From the NCBI RefSeq assembly GCF_963678635.1, contig NC_087062.1, forward strand, positions 50,174,178-50,238,177: DNA of 64,000 nt, in the 5' to 3' direction. Below the pieces are notes generated by a model, which worked only from the letters and a program-made list of their open reading frames with translations, had not been told where the DNA came from and did no database searches. The DNA comes from Symsagittifera roscoffensis (lineage: Eukaryota > Xenacoelomorpha > Acoela > Convolutidae). Below are positions 36,533 to 48,327 of the stretch, piece by piece (the first letter of the stretch is position 1; each line of letters begins with the position of its first letter). The position numbers were made by a program, and so were the translations under genes.

Positions 36533-37153
36533 GGACCAGAGTTCTTTTGTTTGTTAATTGAATCAAACCAATAAAATTTTGAAGTAAAGATGATGCGCTT
36601 CAAAATGATTATAATTTTGCTCAAAACAAAAACACCTATCAAATCAAACCATTGTTCGATCAAAGATAGACTTAACTTCTGTGGATTTGAAAATTCATGA
36701 CGAATTTTGCACTCTAGTCCTAGTACAAGACTAGTTCGAACAGTTTTTCAGATCAGCTCGTTCCGCTGAAATTTCAAGTTGTTAAAAGCAACCTGTTAAA
36801 GCTTTCAAACTATCAAAGGAAGCGAAACAAAAATTTAAGAATTGAAAACGGTATTTTTTTGTGGAAAAACTCGGCCAAAAAAACCTGGAGTTTTTCAAAA
36901 TTCCTCTGCTTGAATGGCTTATTAGAAAAACGTATAACATTGGCCAGCCGAATTTCTTCATGAATAAACTTAAATTTTTTCAACGGTCCATTGCTTGTCT
37001 ATTCTGCTTAGATGAAATTGAAAAATTAGCGAGCCATTTTTTTTTCTCTTTAATTTATGAGATTTAGTAAATTTCACGGTGAGTTATCAACAAATTAGGT
37101 AAACATCAATTGTTGTGCTTACCGAATTCACTTCGGTGTTTCTAAAAACTAAT

Positions 37154-37235
37154 CGACAGAGATGGAATTCAAACCCACGCACGCAGACTGTTTTGGAAGA
37201 GCAGTCCAACACCTTAATCACTCGGCCACCCTGTC
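37154..37235 (-). tRNA. tRNA-Ser(GCT)-like copy
   Basis: As 35849, but the 3' side of the T-stem is TCCAT, weakening the closing pair. Loop CTGCTCT. Confidence 0.55.
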
Positions 37236-37850
37236 TTATCAGTGAAACAATAAAAAATTGAAGCACAGATGGTTCGCTTCAAATTGAATGTTTTTTTTTG
37301 CTCAAAACATAAAAACTATCAAACAAAGCCCTGGTTAGATCAAAAATAGACTTGACGCCTATGTATTTGAACTGTAATGACGAAATTAGCTTTCTAGTCC
37401 TAGAACAGGACTAGTTCACAATTTTTTTTCTAGACCAAAAAGTTTCGGTAGAATTTCAATTTTTTAAAAGCAACCTTTCAAACTATCAAAGGAAGCGAAA
37501 CAAAAATTTAAGGAAAACTTAGTTTTGAATTGCTTCCATCCAAAAACGATGACTTTTTTGTGGGAAAACTTGGCCAAAAAAATCTGAAGGTTTTCAATTT
37601 TCCATTGCTTGAATGGCTTTATTAGAAAAACGTATAACACTGGCCAACCGATTTTCTTCATGATTAAACTTAAATTTTTCAACGTTTAATTGGTTGACTA
37701 TTCTGCTTAGACAAACTTGAATAGTTGGCGGGCCAAGTTTTTCTCTAGATTTTTGTGATTTATTAATTTTCCCGGTGAGTTATTAGAAAATTAGGTAAAC
37801 ATCAATTGTTGTGCTTACTGAATTCAATTCAGGTATTTTCAAAAACTTAT

Positions 37851-37932
37851 CGACAGAGATGGGATTCAAACCCACGCACGCAGACTGTATTAGATGAGCA
37901 GTCCAACGCATTAATCACTCGGCCACCCTGTC
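37851..37932 (-). tRNA. tRNA-Ser(GCT)-like copy
   Basis: Same family as 35119, with D-loop GAGTGATTAA and loop CTGCTCA. Confidence 0.58.
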
Positions 37933-38594
37933 GGACCAGAGTTCATTTGTTTGTTAATTGAATCAAACCAATAAAATTTTGAAGTAAAGATGATCCGCTT
38001 CAAAAAGATTATATTTTTTTGCTCAAAACAAAAACACCTATCAAATCAAAGAAAGACTTGGCGTCTTGGTATTTGAAATGTAATGACGAATTTAGCACTC
38101 TAGTCCTAGAACAAGACTAGTTCAAATAGTTTTTTCGACCAAATCGTTTCAAGTTTCAAGTTTTTCAGAGCAACCTGTTACAGCTTTCAAACTATCAGTG
38201 GAAGCGAAACAAAAATTTAAAGAATTTTTCATTTGGATCTGCTTCCTTTTGAAAACGATGATTTTTTTGTCAAAAAACTGGGCCAAAAAATTAACTAGAT
38301 TTTTTTTCAAAATTCCATCACTTGAATGGTTTCAATGGAAAAACGTATAACAATGGCCGACCGATTCTTAAACTTAAATAAACTTAAATTTTTCAACTTA
38401 AATTTAAAATTAATCATTGTTTAATTGCTTTATTGGTCGGCTTAGACGAATTTGATTTGTTTGCGAGCCAATTCTATCTCCAGAAATTTGTGATTTAGTA
38501 AGTTTCCTTGTGAGTTTTTAACAAATTAGGTAATCCTCAATTGTTGTGCTTACCGAATTCAGTTCAGGTGTTCAGGTGTTTTTAAAAAATTGAT

Positions 38595-38676
38595 CGACAT
38601 AGATGTGCTTCGAACCCATTCAAGCAGAACGTTTTGACTTAGCAGACAAACCCCTTAACCACTCGGCCACCCTGTC
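38595..38676 (-). tRNA. tRNA-Ser(GCT)-like copy with canonical loops
   Basis: Same family as 33796, with CTGCTAA and TTCGAA loops retained. The T-stem is further weakened (AATGGG against GCACA). Confidence 0.45.
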
Positions 38677-39300
38677 TGACCAGAAGTCATTCAATGGTAA
38701 ATTGAATCGTAACAATGAAAAACTGAAGCAAAGATGCTTCGCTTCAAATAGAATATTGTTTTGTTCAAAACAAAGAAAACCTATCAAATCAAACCATTGT
38801 TCGATCAAAGATAGACTTGACTTCTGTGGATTTGAAAATTCATGACGAATTTTGCACTCTAGTCCTAGTACAAGACTAGTTCGAACAGTTTTTCAGATCA
38901 GCTCGTTCCGCTGAAATTTCAAGTTGTTAAAAGCAACCTGTTAAAGCTTTCAAACTATCAAAGGAAGCGAAACAAAAATTTAAGAATTGAAAACGGTATT
39001 TTTTTGTGGAAAAACTCGGCCAAAAAAACCTGGAGTTTTTCAAAATTCCTCTGCTTGAATGGCTTTATTAGAAAAACGTATAACATTGGCCAGCCGAATT
39101 TCTTCATGAATAAACTTAAATTTTTTCAACGGTCTATTGCTTGTCTATTCTGCTTAGATGAAATTGAAAAATTAGCGAGCCATTTTTTTTTTCTCTTTAA
39201 TTTATGAGATTTAGTAAATTTCACGGTGAGTTATCAACAAATTAGGTAAACATCAATTGTTGTGCTTACCGAATTCACTTCGGTGTTGCTAAAAACTAAT

Positions 39301-39382
39301 CGACAGAGATGGAATTCAAACCCACGCACGCAGACTGTTTTGGAAGAGCAGTCCAACACCTTAATCACTCGGCCACCCTGTC
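39301..39382 (-). tRNA. tRNA-Ser(GCT)-like copy
   Basis: Duplicate of 37154 with the same T-stem change. Confidence 0.55.
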
Positions 39383-39997
39383 TTATCAGTGAAACAATAA
39401 AAAATTGAAGCACAGATGGTTCGCTTCAAATTGAATGTTTTTTTTTGCTCAAAACATAAAAACTATCAAACAAAGCCCTGGTTAGATCAAAAATAGACTT
39501 GACGCCTATGTATTTGAACTGTAATGACGAAATTAGCTTTCTAGTCCTAGAACAGGACTAGTTCACAATTTTTTTTCTAGACCAAAAAGTTTCGGTAGAA
39601 TTTCAATTTTTTAAAAGCAACCTTTCAAACTATCAAAGGAAGCGAAACAAAAATTTAAGGAAAACTTAGTTTTGAATTGCTTCCATCCAAAAACGATGAC
39701 TTTTTTGTGGGAAAACTTGGCCAAAAAAATCTGAAGGTTTTCAATTTTCCATTGCTTGAATGGCTTTATTAGAAAAACGTATAACACTGGCCAACCGATT
39801 TTCTTCATGATTAAACTTAAATTTTTCAACATTTAATTGGTTGACTATTCTGCTTAGACAAACTTGAAAAGTTGGCGGGCCAAGTTTTTCTCCTGATTTT
39901 TGTGATTTATTAATTTTCCCGGTGAGTTATTAGAAAATTAGGTAAACATCAATTGTTGTGCTTACTGAATTCAATTCAGGTATTTTCAAAAACTTAT

Positions 39998-40079
39998 CGA
40001 CAGAGATGGGATTCAAACCCACGCACGCAGACTGTATTAGATGAGCAGTCCAACGCATTAATCACTCGGCCACCCTGTC
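39998..40079 (-). tRNA. tRNA-Ser(GCT)-like copy
   Basis: Duplicate of 37851. Confidence 0.58.
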
Positions 40080-40757
40080 GGACCAGAGTTCATTTGTTTG
40101 TTAATTGAATCAAACCAATAAAATTTTGAAGTAAAGATGATCCGCTCCAAAAAGATTATATTTTTTTGCTCAAAACAAAAACACCTATCAAATCAAACCA
40201 TTGTTCGATCAAAGAAAGACTTGGCGTCTTGGTATTTGAAATGTAATGACGAATTTAGCACACTAGTCCTAGAACAAGACTAGTTCAAATAGTTTTTTCG
40301 ACCAAATCGTTTCAAGTTTCAAGTTTTTCAGAGCAACCTGTTACAGCTTTCAAACTATCAGTGGAAGCGAAACAAAAATTTAAAGAATTTTTCATTTGGA
40401 TCTGCTTCCTTTTGAAAACGATGATTTTTTTGTCAAAAAACTGGGCCAAAAAATTAACTAGATTTTTTTTCAAAATTCCATCACTTGAATGGTTTCAATG
40501 GAAAAACGTATAACAATGGCCGACCGATTCTTAAACTTAAATAAACTTAAATTTTTCAACTTAAATTTAAAATTAATCATTGTTTAATTGCTTTATTGGT
40601 CGGCTTAGACGAATTTGATTTGTTTGCGAGCCAATTCTATCTCCAGAAATTTGTGATTTAGTAAGTTTCCTTGTGAGTTTTTAACAAATTAGGTAATCCT
40701 CAATTGTTGTGCTTACCGAATTCAGTTCAGGTGTTCAGGTGTTTTTAAAAAATTGAT

Positions 40758-40839
40758 CGACATAGATGTGCTTCGAACCCATTCAAGCAGAACGTTTTGA
40801 CTTAGCAGACAAACCCCTTAACCACTCGGCCACCCTGTC
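40758..40839 (-). tRNA. tRNA-Ser(GCT)-like copy with canonical loops
   Basis: Duplicate of 38595. CTGCTAA and TTCGAA loops retained. Confidence 0.45.
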
Positions 40840-41485
40840 TGACCAGAAGTCATTCAATGGTAAATTGAATCGTAACAATGAAAAACTGAAGCAAAGATGC
40901 TTCGCTTCAAATAGAATATTGTTTTGTTCAAAACAAAGAAAACCTATCAAATCAAACCATTGTTCAATCAAAGATAGACTTGACTTCTGTGTATTTGGAT
41001 ATTAATGAAGAATTTTGCACTCTAGTCCTAGTACAAGACCAGTTCGAATAGTTTTTCAGATCAGCTCGTTCCGCTGAAATTTCAAGTTTTTAAAAGCAAC
41101 CTGTTACAGCTTTCAAACTATCAAAGGAAGCGAAACAAAGATTCAAGGAAAACTTGATTTTGATTTGCTTCCATTGAAAAACGATAACTTTGTTGTGGAA
41201 AAACTCGCCCAAAAAAACCTGAAGTTTATCAAAAATCCATTGCTTGAATGGCTTTAATACACAATTGTATAACATTGGCAAACCGATTTTATTCATGACT
41301 AAACTTGAATTTTTTCAACTTTTAATTGCTTGACTATTCTGGTTAGACAATATGAAAAGGTTGCGAGCCAAATTTATCTCTAGAATTTTGTAATTTAGTA
41401 AATTTCCCGGTGAGTTATTAACAATTTAGGTAAACATCAATTGTTGTGCTTACCGAAATCAGTTGAGGTGTTTTTAAAAACTAAT

Positions 41486-41567
41486 CGAAAGAGATGGGAT
41501 TCAAACCCACGCACACAGACTGTATTGGATGAGCAGTCCACAGCCTTAACCACTCCACCACTCTGTC
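41486..41567 (-). tRNA. tRNA-Ser(GCT)-like copy with altered A box
   Basis: The A-box region reads TGGTGGAGTGG instead of TGGCCGAGTGG. Loop CTGCTCA. The acceptor is GACAGAG with CTCTTTC (one mismatch). Confidence 0.5.
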
Positions 41568-42212
41568 TGGCCAGAGTTCATTAGTTTGTTACTGAATCGA
41601 ATCAATAAAGTTTTAAAGCAAAGATGCTCCGCTTCAAATAGGATGTTTTTTTTTGCTCAAAACAAAAAAAAACATCAAATCAAACCATTTTTCGATCGAA
41701 GATAGACTTGAGGTCTGTGTATTTGAAATGTAATGACGAATTAAGCACTCTAGTCCTAGAACAAGACTAGTTCAAGTAGTTTTGCAGACCAAATCGTTTC
41801 GCTGAAATTTCAGTTTTTCGAAGCAACGTGTTACATCTTTCAAACTATCAGAGGAAGCGAAACAAAAAATTAGGGATTTTTAATTCTGATCTGCTTCCAT
41901 TTGAAAACTATAATTTTTTTATGAAAAAATTGGGCCAAAAAAGTAACTTGAAGTTTTTTAAAATTCCATTACTTGAATTGTTTCAAAAGAAAAACGTATA
42001 ACATTGGCCGACCGATTTTTTTTGAATGAACTTAAATTTTTTCAACGTTTAATTGCTTCACTTTTCTGCTTAGACGAAAATGAAACGTTTGCGAGCCAAT
42101 TTTATCTCAGAATTTTGTAATTTAGTAAAATTCCCGGTGAGTTTTTATCAAATTAGGTAAACATCAATTGTTGTGCTTACCGAATTCAGTTCAGGTGTTT
42201 TTAAAAGCTAAT

Positions 42213-42294
42213 CGACAGAGATGGGATTCAAATCCACGCACGCAAACTGCATTGGATGAGCAGTCCAACGCCTTAACCACTCGGCCACCTTGTC
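42213..42294 (-). tRNA. tRNA-Ser(GCT)-like copy
   Basis: Perfect anticodon stem with loop CTGCTCA. The variable arm is ATGCAGTTTGCGTGC. The T-stem closing pair is weakened (GTGGA). The acceptor GACAAGG has one mismatch. Confidence 0.55.
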
Positions 42295-42941
42295 TGACCA
42301 GAATTCAGTCGTTTATTAATTGAATCGAACCAATAAAAGTTTAAAGCAAAGATGATCCGCTTCACATAGAATAATTATTAGCTCAGAACAAAAAACGTAT
42401 CAAATCAAGCCATTGTTCGATCAAAACTAGACTTGACGTTGGGTATATGAATTGTATTGATGAAATAAGCTCACTAGTCTTAGAACAGGACTAGTGCAAA
42501 TCTTTTTATAGAACAATTCTTTTCGCTAAAAATTCCAGTTTTTCTTAGCCACCTGTTAGAGGTTCGAAACTATCAAACGATGCGAAACAAAAAATTGAGG
42601 AGAACCTAATTTTATATTGCTTCCATTGGAAAACGATAACTTTTTTGTGGAAAAACTTGGCCAAAAAAAACCTGAAAAAGTAACTTGAAATTTTTCAAAA
42701 CTCAATTGCTTGAATGGTTTTACTAGAAAAACGAAAAACATTGGCCAACCGAAATTCTTCATGCATAAACTTAAACTTTTTCAACGGTTTATTGCTTGAC
42801 TATTCTGCTTAGACAAAATTGAAAAATTTGTGAGCTAATTTTTTCTCTTGATTTTTGTGATTTAGTAAATTTTCTGGTGTGTTATTAACAAATCAATTGT
42901 TGTTTTTACCGAATTCAGTTCAGGTGTTTTTAAAAACTAAT

Positions 42942-43023
42942 CGACAGAGATGGGTTTCAAACCCACGCAAGCAGACTGTATTGGATGAGCAGTCCAACAC
43001 CTTAACCACTCGGCCACCCGGTC
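42942..43023 (-). tRNA. tRNA-Ser(GCT)-like, well-formed copy
   Basis: Anticodon stem TTGGA/TCCAA is perfect with loop CTGCTCA. T-stem GTGGG/CCCAT, T-loop TTTGAAA. The acceptor GACCGGG has one mismatch. Confidence 0.55.
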
Positions 43024-43343
43024 TGGCCAGAAAACTTTTGTTTGTGGATTGAATCGAACCAATAAATTTTTGAAGCAAAGATGCTCTGCTTCAAATTGAA
43101 TATTTTTTTTGCTCAAAACAAAAAAACTATCAAATCAAACCATTGTTCGATCAAAGATAGACCTGAGGTCCTGGTATTTGAAATGTAATGACGAATTTAG
43201 CTTTCTAGTCCTAGAACAAGATTAGTTCAAATAGTTTTTCAGACCAACTCTTTCCGCTGAAATTTCAAGATTTTCAAAGCAACCCGTTACAGCTTTCAAA
43301 CTATCAATGGAAGCGAAACAAAAAATTAACGAATTGCAAACCA

Positions 43344-43425
43344 CGCAATAGATGGGATTCAAACCCACGCACGCAGACTGTATTGAATGAGCAGTCCTTT
43401 GCCTTAACCACTCGGCCACCCTGTC
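43344..43425 (-). tRNA. tRNA-Ser(GCT)-like copy with a fused 3' end
   Basis: The acceptor 3' side is replaced by a junction sequence (CTATTGCGTGGTTTGCAATT on the tRNA strand), so the acceptor stem is broken. Loop CTGCTCA follows GGCAAAGGA. The same fusion scar occurs in the inverted copy at 45068. Confidence 0.5.
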
Positions 43426-43917
43426 TGACTAGAGTTCATTCGTTTGTTACTGCGATGCACCGCTTCAAATAGAATAATTTTTTTGCTCAAAACAGAAAAA
43501 CCTATCAAATCAAACCATTGTTCGATCAAAGATAAACTTGAGGTCTGTGTATTTGAAATGTAATGACGAGTTTAGCACTCTACAACCTGTTACAGCTTTC
43601 AAACTATCAAAGGAAGCGAAACAAAAGTTCAAGGAAAAATTATTTTTGAATTGCCTCCATTGAAAAACGATATTTTTCTGTGAAAAAACTCGGCAAAAAA
43701 AACCTGAAGTTTTTTAAAAATCCATTGCTTGAATGGCTTCAATAGAAAAACGCATATTATTGGCCAACCGATTTTCTTCATGAATACACTTAAGTTTTTT
43801 CAACGTATAATTGCTAGACAAATTCAAATTCCAAAAGTTTGCGAGCCGACTCTATCTCTAGAAATTTTTAATCTAGGAAGTTTCTCGGTGAGTTATTAAC
43901 AAATTAGTAAACATCAG

Positions 43918-43961
43918 TTTTTTTGCTTACCAAAATCAGTTCAGGTGTTTTTAAAACTAAT
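43918..43961. other. Inversion centre: 44-bp spacer between inverted arms
   Basis: The arm at 43,880-43,917 (CGGTGAGTTATTAACAAATT...CATCAG) is inverted at 43,962-43,994 (CTGATGATCACCTAATTTG and on). The spacer carries the usual post-tRNA block (CAGTTCAGGTGTTTTTAAAA) but no tRNA core follows on the left strand. Confidence 0.8.
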
Positions 43962-44415
43962 CTGATGATCACCTAATTTGTTAATAACTCACCGGGAAAA
44001 TTTGTAGATCAAAAACTTAAATTATTCAAAAAAAGTTCGGCTGGCCAATAATATGCTTTTTCTATTGAAGCCATTCAAGCAAAAGAATTTTGAAAAACTT
44101 CAATTTTTTTTCGCCGATTTTTTTCACAAAAAAAACATCGTTTTTTAATGCGGGCAATTCAAAACTAGGTTTTCCTTAAATTTTTGTTTCGCTTCCTTTG
44201 ATAGTTTGAAAGCTGTAACAGGTTGTAGAGTGCTAAACTCGTCAGTACATTTCAAATACACAGACCTCAAATACAAATCTATCTTTGATCGAACAATGGT
44301 TTGATTTGATAAGTTTTTCTGTTTTGAGCAAAAAAAGTATTCTATTTGAAGCGGTGCATCTTCGCTTTAAAATTTTATTGGTTCGATTCAGTAACAAACG
44401 AATAAACACTTATCA

Positions 44416-44497
44416 GACAAGGTGGCCGAGTGGTTAAGGCAAAGGACTGTTCATCCAATACAGTCTGCGTGCGTGGGTTTGAATCCCATCTCGATCG
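44416..44497 (+). pseudogene. tRNA-Ser-like copy with GTT anticodon
   Basis: Loop CTGTTCA. The anticodon stem AAGGA/TCCAA is broken at two pairs, and acceptor GACAAGG pairs poorly with CTCGATC. The A box TGGCCGAGTGG is intact. C56 is T. Confidence 0.5.
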
Positions 44498-45067
44498 ATT
44501 AGTTTTTAAAAACACGTGAGCTGATTCCGGTAAGCACAACAATTGATGTTTACCTATTTTGTTAATAACTCACCGGGAAATTAACTAAATCACAAATATC
44601 GGGAGATAAAATTGGCTCGCAAACTTTTCAAATTCGTCTAAGCAGAATAGTCAAGCAATTAAACGTTGAAAAAGTTTAAGTTTATTCATGAAGAAAATCG
44701 GTTGGTCAATGTTATACTTTTGTCTATTAAAATCATTTTAAGCAATTTTGAAAATACTCAGGTATTTTTTGGCCAAGTTTTTCCACAAAAAACTATCGTT
44801 TTTCAATGGAAGCAAACCAAAATTAAGTTTTCCTTAATTTTTTGTTTCGCTTCCTTTGATAGTTTGAAAGCTGTAACAGGTTGTAGAGTGCTAAATTCGT
44901 GATTACATTTCAAATACATAGACCTCAAATTTATCTATGATCGAATAATGGTTTGATTTGATAAGTTTTTCTGTTTTGAGCAAAAAAATTAATCTATTTG
45001 AAGCGGTGCATCTTCGCTTTAAAATTTTATTGGTTCGATTCAGTAACAAACGAATGAACTCTAGTCA

Positions 45068-45149
45068 GACAGGGTGGCCGAGTGGTTAAGGCAAAGGACT
45101 GTTCATCCAATACAGTCTGCGTGCGTGGGTTTGAATCCCATCTCTTGCG
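45068..45149 (+). pseudogene. tRNA-Ser-like copy with GTT anticodon and fused 3' end
   Basis: Loop CTGTTCA. The acceptor 3' side is lost to the same fusion scar (TTGCGTGGGTTTGCAATT) seen on the opposite strand at 43344. Confidence 0.5.
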
Positions 45150-45461
45150 TGGGTTTGCAATTCTTTAATTTTTTGTTTCGCTTCCACTGATAGTTTGAAA
45201 GCTGTAACGGGTTGCTTTGAAAATCTTGAAATTTCAGCGAAAAGAGTTGGTCTGAAATTGAACTAGTCTTGTTCTAGGACTAGAGTGCTAAGTTCGTCAT
45301 TACATTTCAAATACCAGGACGTCAAGACTATCTTTGATTGAACAATGGTTTGATTTGTTAAGTTTTTTTTGAGCAAAAAAAGTTTCCTATTTGAAGCGGA
45401 GCACATTTGCTTCAAAAATTTATTGGTTCGATTCAATTAACAAACAAATCAACTCTGGTCA

Positions 45462-45543
45462 GACAGGGTGGCCGGGTGGTTAAGGCGTTGGACTGCTCAT
45501 CCAATACAGTCTGAATGCGTGGATTTGAATCCCATATCTGTCT
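45462..45543 (+). tRNA. tRNA-Ser(GCT)-like copy
   Basis: Perfect anticodon stem with loop CTGCTCA. The A box is altered to TGGCCGGGTGG. The T-stem has one weakened pair (GTGGA) and the discriminator position is T. Confidence 0.5.
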
Positions 45544-46160
45544 ATTAGTTTTTAGAAACACCTGAACTGAATTCGGTGAGCACAACAATTGAAGTTTACC
45601 TAATCTTTTAATAACTCACCGGGAAAATTACAAAATCACAAAAATCTAGAGACAATTTTGGCTCGCAAACTTTTCAAGGTCGTCTAAAAATAGTCAACCA
45701 ATTAAACGTTGAAAAAATCTAAGTTTAGTCGTGAAGAAATTCGGTTGGCGAGTGTTATAAGGTTTTCTAATGAAGACATTCAAGCAATGGAAATTTGAAA
45801 AACTTCAGGTTTTTTGGCCAATTTTTTCCACTAAAAGTAATCGTTTTTTAATGGAAGCAATTCAAAATTAAGTTTTCCTTAAATTTTTGTTTCGCTTCCT
45901 TTGATAGTTTGAAAGCTGCAACAGGTTGCTTCTAACAAGTTGAAATTTCAGCGAAACAGTTTGGGCTAGAAAAAAATTGTGAACTAGTCCTGTTCTAGGA
46001 CTAGAAAACTTAGTTCGTCATTACAGTTCAAATACATCGACGTCAAGTTTATTTTTGATCAAACAAGGGCTTTATTTGATAGGTATTTTGTTTTGAGCAA
46101 AAATATATTCTATTTGAAGCGAAGCATCTCTGCTTCAATTCTTTATTGTTTCACTGGTCA

Positions 46161-46245
46161 GACTGGGTGGCCGAGTGGTTAAGGTGTTGGACTGCTCTTT
46201 CAATGCAGTCTGCGTGCATGGGTTTAAATCCTCCCATCTCTGTCG
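46161..46245 (+). tRNA. tRNA-Ser(GCT)-like copy with a 3-nt insertion in the T-arm
   Basis: 85 nt long because CTC is inserted in the 3' side of the T-arm (AAATCCTCCCATC). Loop CTGCTCT on TTGGA/TTCAA. Confidence 0.45.
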
Positions 46246-46823
46246 ATTAGTGTTTGAAAACACCGAACTGAATTCGGTAAGCACAACAATTGATGTATAC
46301 CTAATTTGTTAATAACACACCGGAAAATTTACTAAATCACAAAAAATCAATAGGAAAAATTGGCTCGCAAATTTTTCAATTTTGTCTGAGCAGAATAGTC
46401 AAGCATAAAACCTTTAAGTTTTAAAAATTTAAGTTTATTCATGAAGAAATTCGGTTCGCCAATATTATACGTTTTTCTAATACAGCCATTCAAGCAATGG
46501 AGTTTTGAAAAACCTTTCTTTTTACTGGCCGAGTTTTTCCACGATACTTTCAAAGCTCTAACAAGTGGCTAAGAAAAACTGGAATTTTTAGAGAAAAGAT
46601 CTGGTCAATGAAAAGATTTGCACTAGTCTTGTTCTAAGACTAGTGAGTTTATTTCATCAATACATTTCATATACTCAACTTCAAGTCTGGTTTTGGTTGA
46701 ACAATGGCTTGATTTGATACGTTTTTTTGTTGTGAGCGAATAATTTTTCTATCTGAAGCGGAGCAAATTTGCTTTGAAATTTTATTGATTCGATTCAAGT
46801 AACAAACGAATGAACTCTGGCCA

Positions 46824-46900
46824 GACAAGGTGGTCGAGTGGTTAAGGCGTTGGACTGTTAATGCAGTCTGTGTCCGTGGGTTTGATTCCCATCCCTGTCG
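46824..46900 (+). pseudogene. tRNA-Ser-like copy with GTT anticodon and deleted anticodon stem
   Basis: 77 nt. About 5 nt are missing after the loop (GGACTGTTAATGCAG), so the anticodon stem cannot close. T-loop TTTGATT. Confidence 0.5.
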
Positions 46901-47527
46901 ATTAGTTTTTATAAACACCTGAACTGAATTCGGTAAGCACAACAATTGATGTTTACTAATAACTCATCGGGAATTTTTTTAAATTACAAAACTCTGGCGA
47001 TAAAATTGGCTCGCAAACTTGTTAAATTCGTCTAAGCAGAATAGTCAAGCAATTGAACGTTGAAAAAGTTTAAGTGTATTCATAAGAAATCGGTCGGCCA
47101 ATGTTATACGTTTTTCTATTGAAACCAATCAAGTAATGGAATTTTGAAAAACTTCTTTTTTGGCCCAGTTTTTCCACAAAACATTATCGTTTTTAAATGC
47201 AAGCAGATCAAAATTAAAAATCCTTAAATTTTTGTTTCGCTTCCTCTGATAGTTTGAAAGCTGTAACAGGGTGCTTTGAAAAACTGATATTTAAGCGAAA
47301 GGATTTGGTCTGAAAAACTATTTGAACTAGTCTTGTTCTAGGACTAGAGTGCTACATTCGTCATTAAATTTCAAATACACAGACGTCAAGATGATTTTTG
47401 AACGAATAAGGGCTTGATTTGATAGATTTTTTCGTTTCGAGCAAAAAATAAAATATATGAAGCGTAGCATCTTTGCTTCAATTTTTCATTGTTTCGATGC
47501 AATTTACCATTGAATGTCCTCCGATCA

Positions 47528-47609
47528 GACAGGGTGGCCGAGTGGTTAAGGCGTTGGACTGTTAATGCTATGCAGTCTGTGTGCGTGGGTTTGAATCCCA
47601 TCTCTGTCG
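47528..47609 (+). pseudogene. tRNA-Ser-like copy with GTT anticodon
   Basis: Loop CTGTTAA, keeping A37, but the anticodon stem TTGGA/TGCTA is largely unpaired. Acceptor and T-stem are good. Confidence 0.5.
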
Positions 47610-48245
47610 ATTAGTTTTTAAAAATACCTGAACTGAATTCGGTAAGCACAACAATTGATGTTTACCTAATTTGCTAATAACTCACCGGGAAATTTTTTAA
47701 ATAACAAAACTCTGGCGATAAAATTGGCTCGCAAACTTGTTAAATTCGTCTAAGCAGAATAGTCAAGCAATTAAACGTTGAAAAAGTTTAAGTTTATTCA
47801 TAAGAAATCGGTCGGCCAATGTTATACGTTTTTCTATTGAAACCAATCAAGTAATGGAATTTTGAAAAACTTCTTTTTTGGCCCAGTTTTTCCACAAAAC
47901 ATTATCGTTTTTAAATGCAAGCAGATCAAATTTAAAAATCCTTAAATTTTTGTTTCGCTTCCTCTGATAGTTTGAAAGCTGTAACAAGGTGCTTTGAAAA
48001 ACTGATATTTCAGCGAAACGATTTGGTCTGAAAAACTATTTGAACTAGTCTTGTTCTAGGACTAGAGTGCTACATTCGTCATTAAATTTCAAATACAAAG
48101 ACGTCAAGATGATTTTTGAACGAATAAGGGCTTGATTTGATAGATTTTTTCGTTTCGAGCAAAAAATAATGTATTTGAGGCGTAGCATCTTTGCTTCAAT
48201 TTTTTATTGTTTCGATTCAATTTACCATTGAATGTCCTCCGATCA

Positions 48246-48327
48246 GACAGGGTGGCTGAGTGGTTAAGGGGTTTGTCTGCTAATACAAAACGTTCTGCTT
48301 GCTTGGGTTCGAATCACATCTCTGTCG
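48246..48327 (+). tRNA. tRNA-Ser(GCT)-like copy with canonical loops
   Basis: Acceptor GACAGGG/CTCTGTC, loop with CTGCTAA and T-loop TTCGAAT with C56. The anticodon stem pairs as TTTGT/ACAAA only if the loop has 8 nt. Counterpart of the 33796 family on the opposite strand. Confidence 0.55.

Larger units (their letters stand above)
36680..38825 (-). repeat. Trimer higher-order repeat of about 2.15 kb, first copy
   Basis: Cores 37154, 37851 and 38595 recur at 39301, 39998 and 40758 with offsets of 2,147, 2,147 and 2,163 bp. The 16-bp change in offset comes from a 16-bp deletion near 38,050 in this copy. Otherwise the copies are nearly identical. Confidence 0.85.
38826..40985 (-). repeat. Trimer higher-order repeat of about 2.15 kb, second copy
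   Basis: Second, undeleted copy of the preceding trimer. It contains the three unit types in the same order. Confidence 0.85.
21830..43960 (-). repeat. Minus-strand array of better-preserved tRNA-Ser(GCT)-like units
   Basis: About 34 units carry recognisable tRNA-Ser-like cores on the minus strand. Spacing varies from about 340 to 760 bp. Full units alternate with half-units (near 24,050, 30,127 and 43,330) and with two units whose tRNA body is deleted (24889, 28767). On the tRNA-sense strand a typical spacer holds, in order: a T-run terminator, a CACCTGAACTGAATTC block, an AT-rich middle, a CTAGTC...GACTAG inverted repeat, a GAAGC...GCTTC inverted repeat and a GGTTCGATTC motif before the next core. 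No protein gene is seen. Confidence 0.9.
43130..45360. repeat. Large imperfect palindrome around the array strand switch
   Basis: Left of about 43,918 the units run on the minus strand; from 43,962 they run on the plus strand. The arms share rare markers: CCAATAATATGC, the deletion junction GGTTGTAGAGTGC, the core variant GGCAAAGGACTG and the scar TTGCGTGGxTTTGCAATT. The right arm holds one extra unit. The arms have diverged by many substitutions and small indels. Confidence 0.8.

Noticed and set aside
24904-41296. Many minus-strand frames of 65-94 codons with CFASFDSLKAVTGCF-like text
   Set aside because: They are one spacer frame repeated in each unit, broken by frameshifts in sister copies, with low-complexity composition from AT-rich DNA.
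43880-43994. Palindrome as a pure sequencing or assembly chimera
   Set aside because: The arms differ by substitutions, indels and an extra unit on the right; a template-switch artefact would give near-identical arms. It still deserves a read-level check.
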